A DNA stretch of 64,000 bases, taken from contig JACGWO010000003.1 of the NCBI GenBank assembly GCA_034509735.1, positions 6,200,001-6,264,000 of the forward strand, given 5' to 3'. Both the position numbers and the translations under genes were made by a program. Every line of letters begins with the position of its first letter. Position 1 is the stretch's first letter. Below the pieces are notes generated by a model. It saw only the letters and a list, made by a program, of their open reading frames with translations. It did not search any database and had not been told where the DNA came from. Below, piece after piece: positions 46,360 through 58,432 of the stretch. This DNA is from Sesamum alatum (lineage: Eukaryota; Streptophyta; Magnoliopsida; Lamiales; Pedaliaceae).

Positions 46360-48586
46360 TGAAGGACAAGCGGATCCGCCCGGGAGCGCGAGCGGAAGCG
46401 AGAAAGGCGAGAAATTGCGTAAATTTAAATCAAATTCAAAATACGCGAATCCCAAGGGGTGTACCCTTGGGTGCTCAACCGGGCGTTCGATGTAGGATGT
46501 GTAATATTAAAACATATATTTAAACACATAGGGCATAGATACAAATGAAATCAATCAAAGCGTAATGAACCGTTACCTTTGATTGTTTAGCGTATGCTCC
46601 CGGCTACTAGCATTGTTCCTTCTCCGGAATGCTCACGAAATCCAAACGTATGGATTCTCCAAAGGTGATCCACACCACATCGGAAGAAACACACGTTCTT
46701 CTTGCTAGAAAAGAACGGGTTTAGGAAGGAATCGGTTTAAGAGAAGAACACTATGAATTAGTGTTCTCTTAAACTTACTTTGTTCTTCTTCTTGATTCAA
46801 AATCAAGTGAAGAACACATGTGTAAGAGAGGGAAGGAGCACGAAATTTTGAGGGAGAGGAGAGGATTTTTGTCTTCTCTTTTTTCCTAGAAAAAGATGAA
46901 TAATGAATCACTTATGCTAGGTGTTGTATATTCTAATATATATACATAATTAATGTGATTATTGGAATGTGTCTAGGTTCATCAAGGATGTCTAGATTCA
47001 TTCCAATCAATCACCATCAATTCTTCAATCAAGCCTACCAAAATTTATGGTATGATCAAATCATACCAAAAGGGAAGAGCTTGATTGGAGTTGATTTTTT
47101 CTCTTTCCAAAAGAGACAAGTCAACATACCACCTAGCATGCAAACATGGCTGATTTTGCTTCCTCCAAGGGAGCTTGTCGGCTATGTTTAATTAACGGAA
47201 GAAGTCCAACTTCTTCCTATTCCAAATTAGGAATTATTTCTCCTCTTGGGTATAATTTAACGGACCGGGTTTTATCGTAATCCAATTACGACGAACCCAA
47301 TATTAAATCCAATTTAATGTCCACTTAAATTATTCCCGTTGATCTTTTAATCCAATTAGAAGATCCAACATCTCAACATCTCAACTTTCCATATTTAATC
47401 GAAAATCCAATTTACCGATTAAATGAAAGCCCGATACAATATCGGCCCGTCCATCCAATGGACTTTCCCTTAAGTAATCCAATTACTTATTTTATCCTTC
47501 GAGATTGACTTCAAGTCGATCTCTCAACCTCCTCGGTGATTTGTGTGTGACCCTTTAGGTTCACCCTCAGCTAGACTTAGGCCCGTGTCCCACAAGGGCC
47601 CGTTACCATAGGTGGCCGTCTAGCAACGGTCCATGGCACTAGAGACTAGGTGAATTGGCGTGAACATTTAGGCGCCGATTTCGTACGGGTACGATCCTTC
47701 CGTCTACCGTCTCCCGGCCTTAGTCTAGGGTATGGAATTGGGCGTCGGTTCCCATCCTTGACTAGGCATCTATGCTTAATACTCGAGACCACGTATGCTT
47801 CATTGCGTCGACACAGGAAACCATTCCCTGTTCAACCAACCACTGTGGCCACAGCTTCAAACAGCATGAACGTGTCTCCGAGTGCATAGGAGATACCTCT
47901 GTCACATACTGATAGGAGACGGATCCTCTTCTTGGAATCCACCGTCCTCGCTACACATTCTAACTGCACTGGACAAGGCTTATGATAATCATCTTACAGA
48001 ATGATTACCTCTCGCCAGATCCAAGATACAGCCGTCCTGTGCACGCGACTGCCATGATCCCTCAAGTCTGAGGATTACTCCCGTACTATCGGAACCGGGG
48101 AAAACCAATCATACCGACCAAGCCTCCAAGGCTTCCATATGATGATCCCCGCGAGTCAGTCCAGTCGGCTCGACCCCAGTCGAGCAACCCATCAAGATCG
48201 TGTAGGCGTCCCACGCCTGTCGCCGATGAAACATGGCACTCATCCAATGAACACGACTCTTGACGCAAGTCTCAATAGGACTCTCGATGCCCTGTCTCGA
48301 GGTCCTCGACTTGGAACGTTTCAGACCCAACTCTTAATCAGTTGGTTTCATGACCACCATCCAATGCGTGGCCCAACTGCACGAGTTGTTATCCATGGTC
48401 TGTGGGCTTTGTTGCGATATAAGTTAAACACCGTTTTAACAAATGTAAGATGAGCGCAACAAAGAAGGTACCATTGGTGACGAACACTCATCTTATTCAT
48501 CACATAATAATATTACATTCACATCAAGTTGTTGGATAGGTTACAAATTGCCAAACCTATTGGCTTTCTGGTCACCTATTCCAACA
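46360..48586 (-). repeat. E6 3' LTR, type C
   Basis: 2,227 bp, TGAAGG at left and CCAACA at right. H1 is near 46730-46775. The U3 block is at about 47545-47670. Nearly identical to the 54305-56534 LTR and close to the solo C LTRs. Confidence 0.95.
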
Positions 48587-48600
48587 ATCTCCCACTTGAC
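48587..48600 (-). other. E6 polypurine tract
   Basis: Minus-strand GTCAAGTGGGAGAT ends at the LTR. Confidence 0.85.
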
Positions 48601-49761
48601 CTAAAGCCAATCACCCATTGACCTCGAACCTCTTATTCAGATGGTGAGTATGGGCAACTTGCGACATGGGCTTAGCAAGTGGATCTGCTATGTTTTCTGC
48701 GGAGCTGACTCGGTCCAACCGAACGTCACTCCTGCTATCCATCTCTCTAAGCAGATGGTAGCGTCTAAGAATATGCTTGGATCGTGATGAGATCTCGGTT
48801 CCTTTGCTACCGCTATCGCCCCGTTGTTATCATAAAAGATAATTACAGGCTTAGCGATGCTAGGTACTACATCCAACCCTTGGATGTAGCTCATCAACCA
48901 AACCACTCCTTAGCAACTTCCAAAGCCACTATGTATTCAAAACTCTATGGTGGAGTCCGCCGTGGTAGCCTGCTTGGAACCCTTCCAAGTAACCACGCCA
49001 CCATTTAGTCTAAATACAAAACCAGACTGATACATGGCATCATCGTCATCCGACTGGAAGCTAGTGTCTCTATAGCCTACCAGTATCAACTCTCCACCGC
49101 CGTAGATCAAGAACATGTCCTTAGTCCTTTTCAGGTACTTTAGGATAGTCTTGACTGCACTCCAGTGTGCCTCCCCGTCACACGACTGATATCGACTTGT
49201 TGTGCTCAAAGCGAAAGCCACATCATGTCTAGTGCACTGAACGGCATACTGTATGCTGCCTACGGCTGAAGCATAGGGGATGTCCAACATCCTTTTAAGC
49301 TCCTCATCAGTCTTAGGAGACTGCTTCTTGGATAACTTAATTCCATGCCTCATTGGAAGGAATCCTCGTTTTGATTTCTCCATCTTGAATCTCTTCAAGA
49401 CTTTCTCAATGTACGAGGACTGGGCCATTCCTAACATCCTTTTAGATCTATCCCTATAGATCTTGATGCCAAGGATGTAGGATGCCTCGCCCATATCCTT
49501 CATGGAGAATTGCGTTGACAACCAAGCTTTAGTGGTACCCAACATCTTAGCATCATTCCCAATGAGCAAGATGTCATCCACGTAAAGCACCAAAAACGCA
49601 ACTGAGCTCCCACTGATCTTCTTGTATACACAAGGATCGGACTCATTCTTGATGAAATCATCCCCGTATGACTTCATCAAAATGTATGTTCCAGCTTCGG
49701 GAAGCTTGTTTGAGGCCATAGATGGACCTTTGGAGACGGCAGACCTTCTGCTCTTCTCCAA
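48601..49761 (-). pseudogene. pol: E6 RT second half and RNase H
   Basis: A 274-codon frame (49761-48937) contains LYVDDILLIGND, STQFSMKDMGEASYILGIKI and SKRGFLPMRHGIKLSKK, ending at TADST. RNase H continues in pieces (about 48935-48620) with [18 protein letters not shown], but stops and a shifted end (HDPSIFLDATICL instead of a [15 protein letters not shown] run) destroy it. The frame is one step away from that of the integrase/RT part, with the shift near 49665. Confidence 0.9.
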
Positions 49762-51157
49762 CAGTTGTGAAACCTTCCGGTTGATCCATATAGATCTCTT
49801 CCTCTACGAAACCGTTGAGGAAAGCCGTTTTCACGTCCATCTGCCATATTTCATAGTCATACCATGCTGCTATGGCAAGCAGTATCCGAATGGACTTGGC
49901 CATTGCTACAGGCGAGTAGGTTTCCTCAAAATCGACCCCGGGTCGCTGAGTGTAACCTTTCGCCACAAGCCTGGCCTTGAAGGTTGTAACCTCCCCGTCA
50001 GCTCCAAGCTTACGTTTGTAGACCCATTTACACCCTACGGGTTTAACCCCTTTGGGTGGATCTACTAGGGTCCAAACCTTGTTTGTACCCATCGAGTCCA
50101 TCTCGGATTTCATGGCCTCAAGCCACTTGTCCGAATCGATGTCCGACATCGCTTCTCCGTATGTCTTTGGATCATTATCCAACTGACCGGTCAGGCCCAG
50201 AAATCCATACCTATCAGGTGCATTGGATACTCTGGCCGTCCTACGGAGGACTGGAACAATATCAGTGGGAACCACTGGCTCAGATGTCACTGCCGCCTCA
50301 TGGGGTACCTCACTTGATTCCTCAAGGAGTACCTCATCGCGTCGACTATCCGATGGAAAACCTTTTTCCAAGAACACTGCGTTTCGCGAGACAAAAACCT
50401 TTTGCTCGGAGGGATCATAGAAATAATACCCCGCAGTTTCTTTCGGATAGCCGATAAACCTGCATAAACTAGACCTCAAGTCCAGTTTATCTCCCACTAA
50501 TCTCTTGACATATGCGGGGCAACCCCACACTTTCAAGTATTTGTAGGAGGCAGGCTTGCCATGCCATATCTCATATGGCGTCTGGGATACCCTTTTAGAT
50601 GGCGCCAAGTTCAAAACATTGGCCGCCGTCTCAAGAGCGTATCCCCAGAAGGAAAGGGGTAGTTCGGTAAAACTCATCATGGACCGGACCATGTCCAACA
50701 AGGTCCGATTCCTCCTTTCAGACACACCATTAAGCTGCGGTGTTCCAGGAGGGGTCCACTGAGAGAGAATCCCATTCTCTTTTAGATAATCAGTAAACTC
50801 ACCACTCAAATACTCTCCACCTCGGTCCGACCGAAGGGCTTTGATCTTTCGACCGGTTTGGTTCTCTACTTCAAGTTTGTATTCTTTAAACCTTCCAAAG
50901 GCTTCAGACTTGTACCTCATCAGGTAAACATAACCATACCGTGAGTGATCATCAGTAAAGGTTATGAAGTACGAGTACCCACCTCTAGCCTGAGTATTTA
51001 GTGGACCACAGACATCTGTATGGATCAAATCCAACAGACCACTGGCTAGCGTACTTTGTCCAACAAAGGGTTTCTTGGTCATCTTTCCCTTTAGACAGGA
51101 TTCGCAGGTCGGTAGGTTGTCCAAATCGTCTATTTCTAGACTCTTTGAGTCCACCAA
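49658..51157 (-). CDS. pol: E6 integrase and RT first half, long open frame
   Basis: The longest frame in the window, 499 codons. The first Met is an internal residue. Residues 18 and 21 are the zinc-finger Cys pair (CESC). The integrase core has Asp48, Asp111 and Glu147, exactly DD35E. The C-terminal part has PYEIWHGKPASYKY and GYPKETAGYYFYD (about 200-270). A linker of about 90 residues leads to RT with CKWVYKRKLG, KARLVAKGYTQRPGVDF, WQMDVKTAFLNG (first catalytic Asp) and YGLKQASRSWN. Upstream, a TGG-to-TGA change in the WHARLGH motif (about 51200) separates it from the zinc-finger His residues. The catalytic residues for integration are intact. Confidence 0.92.
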   Translation of the reverse strand: MVDSKSLEIDDLDNLPTCESCLKGKMTKKPFVGQSTLASGLLDLIHTDVCGPLNTQARGGYSYFITFTDDHSRYGYVYLMRYKSEAFGRFKEYKLEVENQTGRKIKALRSDRGGEYLSGEFTDYLKENGILSQWTPPGTPQLNGVSERRNRTLLDMVRSMMSFTELPLSFWGYALETAANVLNLAPSKRVSQTPYEIWHGKPASYKYLKVWGCPAYVKRLVGDKLDLRSSLCRFIGYPKETAGYYFYDPSEQKVFVSRNAVFLEKGFPSDSRRDEVLLEESSEVPHEAAVTSEPVVPTDIVPVLRRTARVSNAPDRYGFLGLTGQLDNDPKTYGEAMSDIDSDKWLEAMKSEMDSMGTNKVWTLVDPPKGVKPVGCKWVYKRKLGADGEVTTFKARLVAKGYTQRPGVDFEETYSPVAMAKSIRILLAIAAWYDYEIWQMDVKTAFLNGFVEEEIYMDQPEGFTTVGEEQKVCRLQRSIYGLKQASRSWNIHFDEVIRG

Positions 51158-51875
51158 ACTTCTTATCCTATCTTTAGAGATATGACCTAACCTCGCATGT
51201 CATATCTGTGCGTTATTATGATCATCACGTTTTTCGTTTGTGTTCTGCAGTCATAATCCAATTAGACTGTTGAAGTATGTACAGACTGTTGACCAATGTA
51301 CCAAGCAGATGAGAAATACCATCTTTGATAGTGAAAAAACCGTTTTTATTGATGGTAAATTCATATCCCTCCTTATCAAAGACCGGGATAGAAACAATGT
51401 TTTTAATCATGCTAGGTACATAGAAACAGTCGTTCAGTACAATCCTAACATGACTACTAATGGCTAACTCTAGTGATCCTACGGCCTCCGCAGCAACGGC
51501 CTTGCCATCGCCTAGCCTCAGGATCATCTCATCCTTGGTTAGCCTTCTGCGTCTTTGCAGTGCCTGCAAATCATTGCAGATGTGAGCACCACACCCGGTA
51601 TCCAATACCCATGAAGCAGAATTAGTAATCATATTAACTTCAACCACAAACACACCTGGGTTGGAGAGGAGTTGTGGGCACTCCCTTTTCCAATGCCCTT
51701 TCCCTTGGCAATGCATGCAGACATCATTTGCCTTGGACCGCTGAGAACCACGGGCCTTCCCTTTCCCTTTGCTCGGTCCAACCGGAGCAACAGGGACGCC
51801 CGGAGCGTGAGCAGGGGCCACAACCGTCTTCCCTTTGCCCTTCTTTCTCTTTCCAGCGTCCGGCCCTCTTGCCAT
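51158..51875 (-). pseudogene. E6 gag linker, zinc knuckle, protease, pre-integrase
   Basis: A 216-codon frame (51875-51225) begins inside the basic Gag linker. It contains the zinc knuckle CMHCQGKGHWKREC and the protease with VLDTGCGAHICNDLQ, then IKNIVSIPV and GISHLLGTLVNSLYILQQ of the pre-integrase part. It ends with TGA at 51225. It is one base out of register with gag owing to an extra A in a purine run (about 51850-51865). Confidence 0.9.
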
Positions 51876-52518
51876 TTGCCTTGGAGGTCGAAGCCTCTCC
51901 TATCAATACCGCCGGCGCCGACTTGTGGGTCGTTGCCTTGTATTGGACCAGCATGTTGATCAACTCATGAATAGACTTCTCAAGTCCGTTCATGTTGTAG
52001 TTTACAACAAACGGGTCATAGGATGGAGGAAGCGACTGGAGGATCACGTCAATGTACGTGTCATTGTTAAGCCCAGCTTTAAGGTCCTCGAGTTTCTCCA
52101 CTAGGGAGAGCATCTTGACCCCATGACTCTGTACAGACGCTCCTTCAGCGAGCTTGGTGCCAAAGAATGCTTTTGTGGCGGCATATCTAATATGCCTATC
52201 CGGAACCGCATAAACCTCGTTCATGCTGAGCATTATGGCGGAGACGTTGTCCAGCCTCTCATACTGTTTCTGGATGTCGCTAGACATCGAAGCCAGTATG
52301 ATACTGCGTACTTTCCGGTTGTCCTCATGCCATTTCTCGAACGTCAAACGTTCTTCAGGCGTGGACCCCTCCGGTAAATTGCTCGGTGGCGGCTCGTCCA
52401 AGACGTAGCCTTGGTTCTCGAAACCGAGGACAATCCTCAGGTTTCTCAGCCAGTCCGAGTAGTTCGTTCCGTTGAATTTGTTAGTCTCAAGAATCATGGT
52501 TAATGGGTTCTTAGACAT
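51724..52518 (-). CDS. gag: E6 gag
   Basis: A 264-codon frame that starts with ATGTCTAAGAACCC and includes FNGTNYSDWLRNLRIVLGF, LPEGSTPEERLTFEKWHED, DIQKQYERLDNV, DRHIRYAATKAFFGTKLAEGAS, KLEDLKAGLNNDTYIDVIL, SLPPSYDPFVVNYN and GLEKSIHELINMLVQY. The last 40 or so residues are out of frame after the linker indel, so the true end is the RWK region near 51860. It is the most complete Gag in the window. Confidence 0.92.
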   Translation of the reverse strand: MSKNPLTMILETNKFNGTNYSDWLRNLRIVLGFENQGYVLDEPPPSNLPEGSTPEERLTFEKWHEDNRKVRSIILASMSSDIQKQYERLDNVSAIMLSMNEVYAVPDRHIRYAATKAFFGTKLAEGASVQSHGVKMLSLVEKLEDLKAGLNNDTYIDVILQSLPPSYDPFVVNYNMNGLEKSIHELINMLVQYKATTHKSAPAVLIGEASTSKANGKRAGRWKEKEGQREDGCGPCSRSGRPCCSGWTEQREREGPWFSAVQGK

Positions 52519-54290
52519 ATCTACATTAATGAAAATGTAAAGCAGAAATTAGCAGATTATGGTAATATTATTGTTCAAGTTGAAGACTTGGTCTTTTAGT
52601 CTTTAACCCTCCACTATTTATACGAAAGTCCGCCACTCTCAAGCGGAGTTTCGGGAAACCATTTCCTAGTGGGCTTGGGATCCACAAGCGCAATCTCCAT
52701 GCCCCGCTTTTACGATTCACATGAAGAAGACCTTGTGGGAGATATCCAATATCATTCTCATCCAATGAGATTCCCAAGATATTTTGCCTCACCTATTCAC
52801 ATGGTCCCAAGGACTCCAAGCGAACCATGTTACTCAGTGTTGGGCCCGACCCATCAACCAAATCATGCCTCAAACTGTCGCCCCCCACGACTCGTGAGAC
52901 AGGGAAACAGCGAGCGCAGTCTTTTTGTTCACAACAATAGTGCCACTTTCCCTAGTCCAAGTGTGCCACGACTCGTGTGACCACACTTGGGTAGTGGTAG
53001 CTTCCTCACCACATTGCTGTGGATGGAAGGCTCAGACAGACCAAAATACCATTTTGATCCAAGTCCGTTCTGGGCCTAATATTTAATTTGGTCCAACCAA
53101 ATGAGAGTTTGTGTATGACCGAGACCTCATCACATTATTGTGTTTTAGCATGCATAAATATCCAATATTTAAAGCGATAAATAAATACGCCGCATGCAGA
53201 AAACATAGCATACCCCTGTTAGGATGATCACAACCCCAACCTATGCGACCCACTGAGCCCGCAGTGAGTCTATGGTCTGTCTAGGGTGGTCCTAAATTAT
53301 TACAATAGTAATATACCCATTGTCATTCCAATGGACCTTGTAGTGCTCTTGTTTCACGCCTTGATGCTCCTCCTTGGGGTCTCCGACTCCAATTGCTTGT
53401 TAAAATTGAAACCTCACCAATCCTATCTACTCTCATTACAACTGAAAGTAATGCATCGGTAATAAAGAAAACAAGCCTTAACATCATGAGGCTGAAAATA
53501 CGGGAGATGATAGTCCCAAAAACAAGAGGCACGCAGGCCCCACCCAACAGAAAATAAATAAACATTCATTCATCCATACACAAGGTCTAGGGCTTTGTGA
53601 TCATCTCATGTTGATTCCATCAACTCACATAACATAATTATTCCAAATAATCATGCATAAATAACCAATGGATATTCCAAATACCCAAGTGATGTCCAAC
53701 ATCACAAAAGCATAAATATACAAATAATATGCAAAATTCAAATTTTAAATTTAATGGACATTTTAAACAATGCATCCAATGCATGTATTAATCCAAATCA
53801 ATTAAGCAAATTTAATTCAAGGAATAATCCAATTATCCCAAAATCAAAAATGCAAAATTAACATATTTTCAGAATATTGTGCAGAAAATCGAATTTTTCC
53901 GGAAAAAGTCGAACAACGGCACAAAACGGCCCAGACGTTGTGCTGGCCGGCCGGCCGCGGGGACAGGGCAGCGCGCGCGCGCGCCTGTGCGCAGCGTCCG
54001 CGCGCAGGCGCCCGCCTGCGCGCGGCCATTGCCGGCCCGACCAATTTTTTTTTTTTTTTTTTGTTTTTCAAAAACTGTTTCAGCACAATAACATTAATAT
54101 TATTCTGAAAATAAGCATGTAATTTTAGATCCAATCTAACAAAATTAAGCATGCCAAAAGTCCATTAAATCCAGACAATTGAATCATCATATTATTCATA
54201 TATTTATGTAATCTAACATGCCAATAAAGCCATTTAAAAGCAAGTAGATCATGCCAAACACATAGATCTATGCCCCTTACATCGAACCGG
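52519..54290 (-). other. E6 leader
   Basis: Non-coding, minus strand. Order from gag outward: H3 (52756-52770), paired perfect palindromes CACGACTCGTG (52886-52896 and 52967-52977), an inverted-repeat relative (about 53243-53262), AT-rich DNA, a T-run of 18 (54045-54062) beside the CpG-rich island (53941-54042), and the primer site. No gene seen. Confidence 0.8.
53941..54042 (-). repeat. CpG-rich island in E6 leader
   Basis: About 100 bp with GGCCGGCCGGCC and GCGCGCGCGCGC, set in AT-rich DNA. It is the shortest island of the four. Confidence 0.75.
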
Positions 54291-54302
54291 GCTCTGATAC
54301 CA
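54291..54302 (-). other. E6 primer-binding site
   Basis: Minus-strand TGGTATCAGAGC lies two bases after the LTR end, a perfect match to the common plant initiator tRNA-Met primer site. Confidence 0.92.
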
Positions 54303-54304
54303 CT

Positions 54305-56534
54305 TGAAGGACAAGCGGATCCGCCCGGGAGCGCGAGCGGCAGCGAGAAAGGCGAGAAATTACGTAAATTTAAATCAAATTCAAAATACGCGAATCCCAA
54401 GGAGTGTACCCTTGGGTGCTCAACCGGGCGTTCGATGTAGGATGTGTAAATATTAAAACATATATTTTAAACACATAGGGCATAGATATACAAATGAAAT
54501 CAATCAAAGCGTAATAAACCGTTACCTTTGATTGTTTAGCGTATGCTCCCGGCTACTAGCGTTGTTCCTTCTCCGGAATGCTCACGAAATCCAAACGTAT
54601 GGATTCTCCAAAGGTGATCCACACCACATCGGAAGAAACACACGTTCTTCTTGCTAGAAAAGAACGGGTTTAGGAAGGAATCGGTTTAAGAGAAGAACAC
54701 TATGAATTAGTGTTCTCTTAAACTTACTTTGTTCTTCTTCTTGATTCAAAATCAAGTGAAGAACACAAGTGTAAGAGAGGGAGGGAGCACGAAATTTTGA
54801 GACAGAGGAGAGGATTTTTGTCTTCTCTTTTTCCTAGAAAAAGATGAATAATGAATCACTTATGCTAGGTGTTGTATATTCTAATATATATACATAATTA
54901 ATGTGATTATTGGAATGTGTCTAGGTTCATCCAAGGATGTCTAGATTCATTCCAATCAATCACCATCAATTCTTCAATCAAGCCTACCAAAATTTATGGT
55001 ATGATCAAATCATACCAAAAAGGGAAGAGCTTGATTGAAGTTGATTTGTCTCTTTCCAAAAAGAGATAAGTCAACATACCACCTAGCATGAAACATGGCT
55101 GATTTTGCTTCCTCCAAGGGAGCGTGTCGGCCATGTTTAATTAAGGAAAGAAGTCCAACTTCTTCCCATTCGATATTAGGAATTATTTCTCCTCTCGGGT
55201 ATAATTTAACGGACCGGGTTTTATCGTAATCCAATTACGACGAACCCAATATTAAATCCAATTTAATGTCCACTTAAATTATTCCCGTTGATCTTTTAAT
55301 CCAATTAAAAGATCCAACGTCTCAACATCTCAACTTTCCATATTTAATCGAAAATCCAATTTACCGATTAAATGTAAGCCCGATACAATATCGGCCCGTC
55401 CATCCAATGGAGTTTCCCTTAAGTAATCCAATTACTTATTTTATCCTTCGAGATTGACTTCAAGTCGATCTCTCAACCTCCTCGGTGATTTGTGTGTGAC
55501 CCTTTAGGTTCACCCTCAGCTAGACTTAGGCCCGTGTCCCACAAGGGCCCGTTACCGTGGGTGGTCGTCTAGCAACGGTCCATGGCACTAGAGATTAGGT
55601 ATATTGGCGTGAACATTTAGGCGCTGATTTTGTACGGGTACGATCCTTCCGTTTACCGTCTCCCGGCCTTAATCTAGGGTATGGAATTGGGCGTCGGTTC
55701 CCATCCTTGACTAGGCATCTATACTTAATACTCGAGACCACGTATACTTCATTGCGTCGACACAGGAAACCATTCCCTGTGCAACCAACCACTGTGGCCA
55801 CAGCTTCAAACAGCATGAACGTGTCTCTGAGTGCATAGGAGATACCTCTGTCACATACTGACAGGAGACGGATCCTCTTCTTGGAATCCACCGTCCTCGC
55901 TACACATTCTGACTGCACTGGACAAGGCTTACGATAATCATCTTACAGAATGATTACCTCTCGCCAGATCCAAGATAAAGCCGTCCTGTGCACGCGACTG
56001 CCATGATCCCTCAAGTCTGAGGATTACTCCCGTACTATCGGAACCGGGGAAAACCAATCATACCGACCAAGCCTCCAAGGCTTCCATATGATGATCCCCG
56101 TGAGTCAGTCCAGTCGGCTCGACCCCAGTCGACCAACCATCAAGATCGTGTAGGCGTCCCATGCCTGTCGCCGATGAAACACGGCACTCATCCAATGAAC
56201 ACGACTCTTGACGCAAGTCTCAATAGGACTCTCGATGCCCTGTCTCGAGGTCCTCGACTTGGAACGTTTCAGACCCAACTCTTAATCAGTTGGTTTCATG
56301 ACCACCATCCAATGCGTGGCCCAATTGCACGAGTTGTTATCCATGGTCTGTGGGCTTTGTTGCGATATAAGTTAAACACCGTTTTAACAAATGTAAGATG
56401 AGCGCAACAAAGAAGGTACCATTGGTGACGAACACTCATCTTATTCATCACATAATAATATTACATTCACATCAAGTTGTCGGATAGGTTACAAATTGCC
56501 AAACCTATTGGCTTTCTGGTCACCTATTCCAACA
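54305..56534 (-). repeat. E6 5' LTR, type C
   Basis: 2,230 bp; ends TGAAGG and CCAACA. H1 is near 54690-54730. It is paired with 46360-48586. Confidence 0.95.
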
Positions 56535-57300
56535 CACATCTGCTAGGTAAACTTCATAATGGTCTTTATATTCTTCAACAACGTGATTTGATCATGACTG
56601 CTCAAAAAAATAAAAAATGGATAATCAAGAAAATGCACAGATTTGGCATGCAAGGCTAGGTCACATCTCTCAAGACAGGATTAGGAGGTTGGTGGACTCA
56701 AAGAGTCTAGAAATAGATGATTTGAACCATTTACTGGCCTGCGAGTCTTGTCTAAAAGGGAAAATGACCAAGAAGCCCTTTGTTGGACAAAGCATGCTTG
56801 CCAGTGGTCTGTTGGATTTGATCCATTCAGATGTCTGTGGGCCACTAAATACACAGGCCAGAGTAGGGGTTTCTTACTTCATAACTTTTACCGATGATCA
56901 CTCACGGTGTGGTTATGTTTACCTTATGAGGTATAAGTCTGAGGCCTTTGGAAGGTTTAAAGAGTTCAGGCTTGAAGTTGAAAACCAAACTGGCCGCAAA
57001 ATTAAAGCCCTTCAGTCAGACTGAGGTGGTGAGTATTTGAGTGGGGAATTCTTGGATTACTTAAAAGAGAATGGGATTCTCTCTCAGTGGACTCCTCCCG
57101 GAACGCCACAACTGAACGACGTCTCTGAAAGGAGGAATCGAACCTTGTTGGACATGGTTCGATCCATGATGAGTTTTACCGAACTGCCCTTATCCTTCTG
57201 TGGTTATGCTCTTGAGACGGCAGCCAAGTTATTAAACATGGCGCCTTCTAAGATTATGGCCCAGATGCCATATCAGATATGGCATGGCAAGTCTGCTTCC
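56535..57300 (+). pseudogene. pol: X copy 2: integrase
   Basis: After the duplicated CACAT the pre-integrase and integrase resume: WHARLGHIS, CESCLKGKMTKKP, DVCGPLN. TGA (57022-57024) stops it right after the second catalytic Asp, at the codon stopped in copy 1, and QLND is shared too. The frame reopens at 57037 through VSERRN and FCGYALE. It is cut at 57300 by a B LTR. Confidence 0.88.
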
Positions 57301-58432
57301 TGTTAGAATAGGTGACCAGAAAGTCAATGGTATTGGCTGTTCTGAGAACCATTCGTCAATCTGTGAACAAGTAATATTATGTTAATGAATGTAGTAAGGA
57401 TTCATAGGTATGAGTTCGTTGTACTTACTGCTTTCATCGTTACGATGTCGCAACAAACACCCACAGACTGAAATAACATTTCGGGAAATTGGAAGTACGC
57501 TTGGAGGTAGGTTCATGAAATCAGTTTCGCCGAATCAGTTTGAAATACTCCAAGTCAAAGGAATCTCAAGACAGGGCATCGAGAATCCATTTGAGACTTG
57601 CACTAAGAATCTGCTGTCGTGTTTCATCAACGGGTGACGAGGATCGTCTAAAACAGTGTTAGTGGGTCGGCCTGTTTAATTTAGAATTAAATAGGCCCAT
57701 TCCATAAAGCCCATCAAAATGGATGGACAAGATTTGATCTAAAAAATGATGAGATGAAGGGCCATGATTATTTTGACTTAATCAAAGCCTAATTTGACTA
57801 GGATTTCACTAGGTCAAAATCCTAGTCAAAGTGTGTCTCTTTGGAAGAGTTTGAGAAGGAATAGGAAATTCCATCTTTTATAAATACTCAAAAAACACAC
57901 ACTCACACCTAGTATTCTCTACAACTCTCATCTCTCAATTCTCCCTCAAATTTTCGTCCATCCCTATTTCACTCTCCAAGAATACTACTTTGTTCTTCTT
58001 GATTTATTCAAGTTAAGAACATAAGAGACATTGATTGCATTAATTCATATCGTGTATCGATGTCTCTTCTCCCCAAATAATTTCTTGCTAGCACAAGGGT
58101 TGTTTGCTTTCCGGTGTAGCGAGTGAGATGATTTAGAGGGTCTCTTCTTTGAGATCTTTGTGCAAAACGGGAACAATGCATGTAGCCGAACGAAGACAAA
58201 ACTACAACCGGGTAGGTTCTTTAATTATGGTTTTCGTTTCTAATTCTATGGCCTCCATGTTGTGTTTTATTGAACATGAGATACACCGAACGCCCGGGAG
58301 AATCAAGGGCACACCCCTTGATTCGTTTATGTATGTTATGCATGATTTAAATTCCGTTTAATTATGCTTTGTAATTTTTATTTCGCATTCTTTCGCGCTT
58401 CTGCTATACGCGCTCATCTCCCGGGACAATCC
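57301..58432 (+). mobile_element. B LTR with internal deletion
   Basis: It starts TGTTAGAATAGGTGACCAG and matches the solo B LTR until GGTCGGCCTG (57673). It then jumps about 1.09 kb ahead to TTTAATTTAGAATTAAAT and continues to 58432, stopping about 14 bases short of the LTR end because E8 is inserted there. The deletion removes the U3 block and most tandem units but keeps the TATA region and both hairpins (H1 near 58020-58065). Confidence 0.9.

Larger units (their letters stand above)
46360..56534 (-). mobile_element. E6: nearly complete C-type copia element
   Basis: A 10,175-bp minus-strand element with both LTRs (46360-48586 and 54305-56534), perfect TSD CACAT (46355-46359 and 56535-56539), primer site, about 1.8 kb of leader, gag, protease, integrase, RT, decayed RNase H and polypurine tract. 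LTRs agree at roughly 98% by eye where compared. The coding region has a few frameshifts and stops, so this copy is dead, but it is the best template for the family here. It is inserted in the second copy of the X protease/pre-integrase region. Confidence 0.96.
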
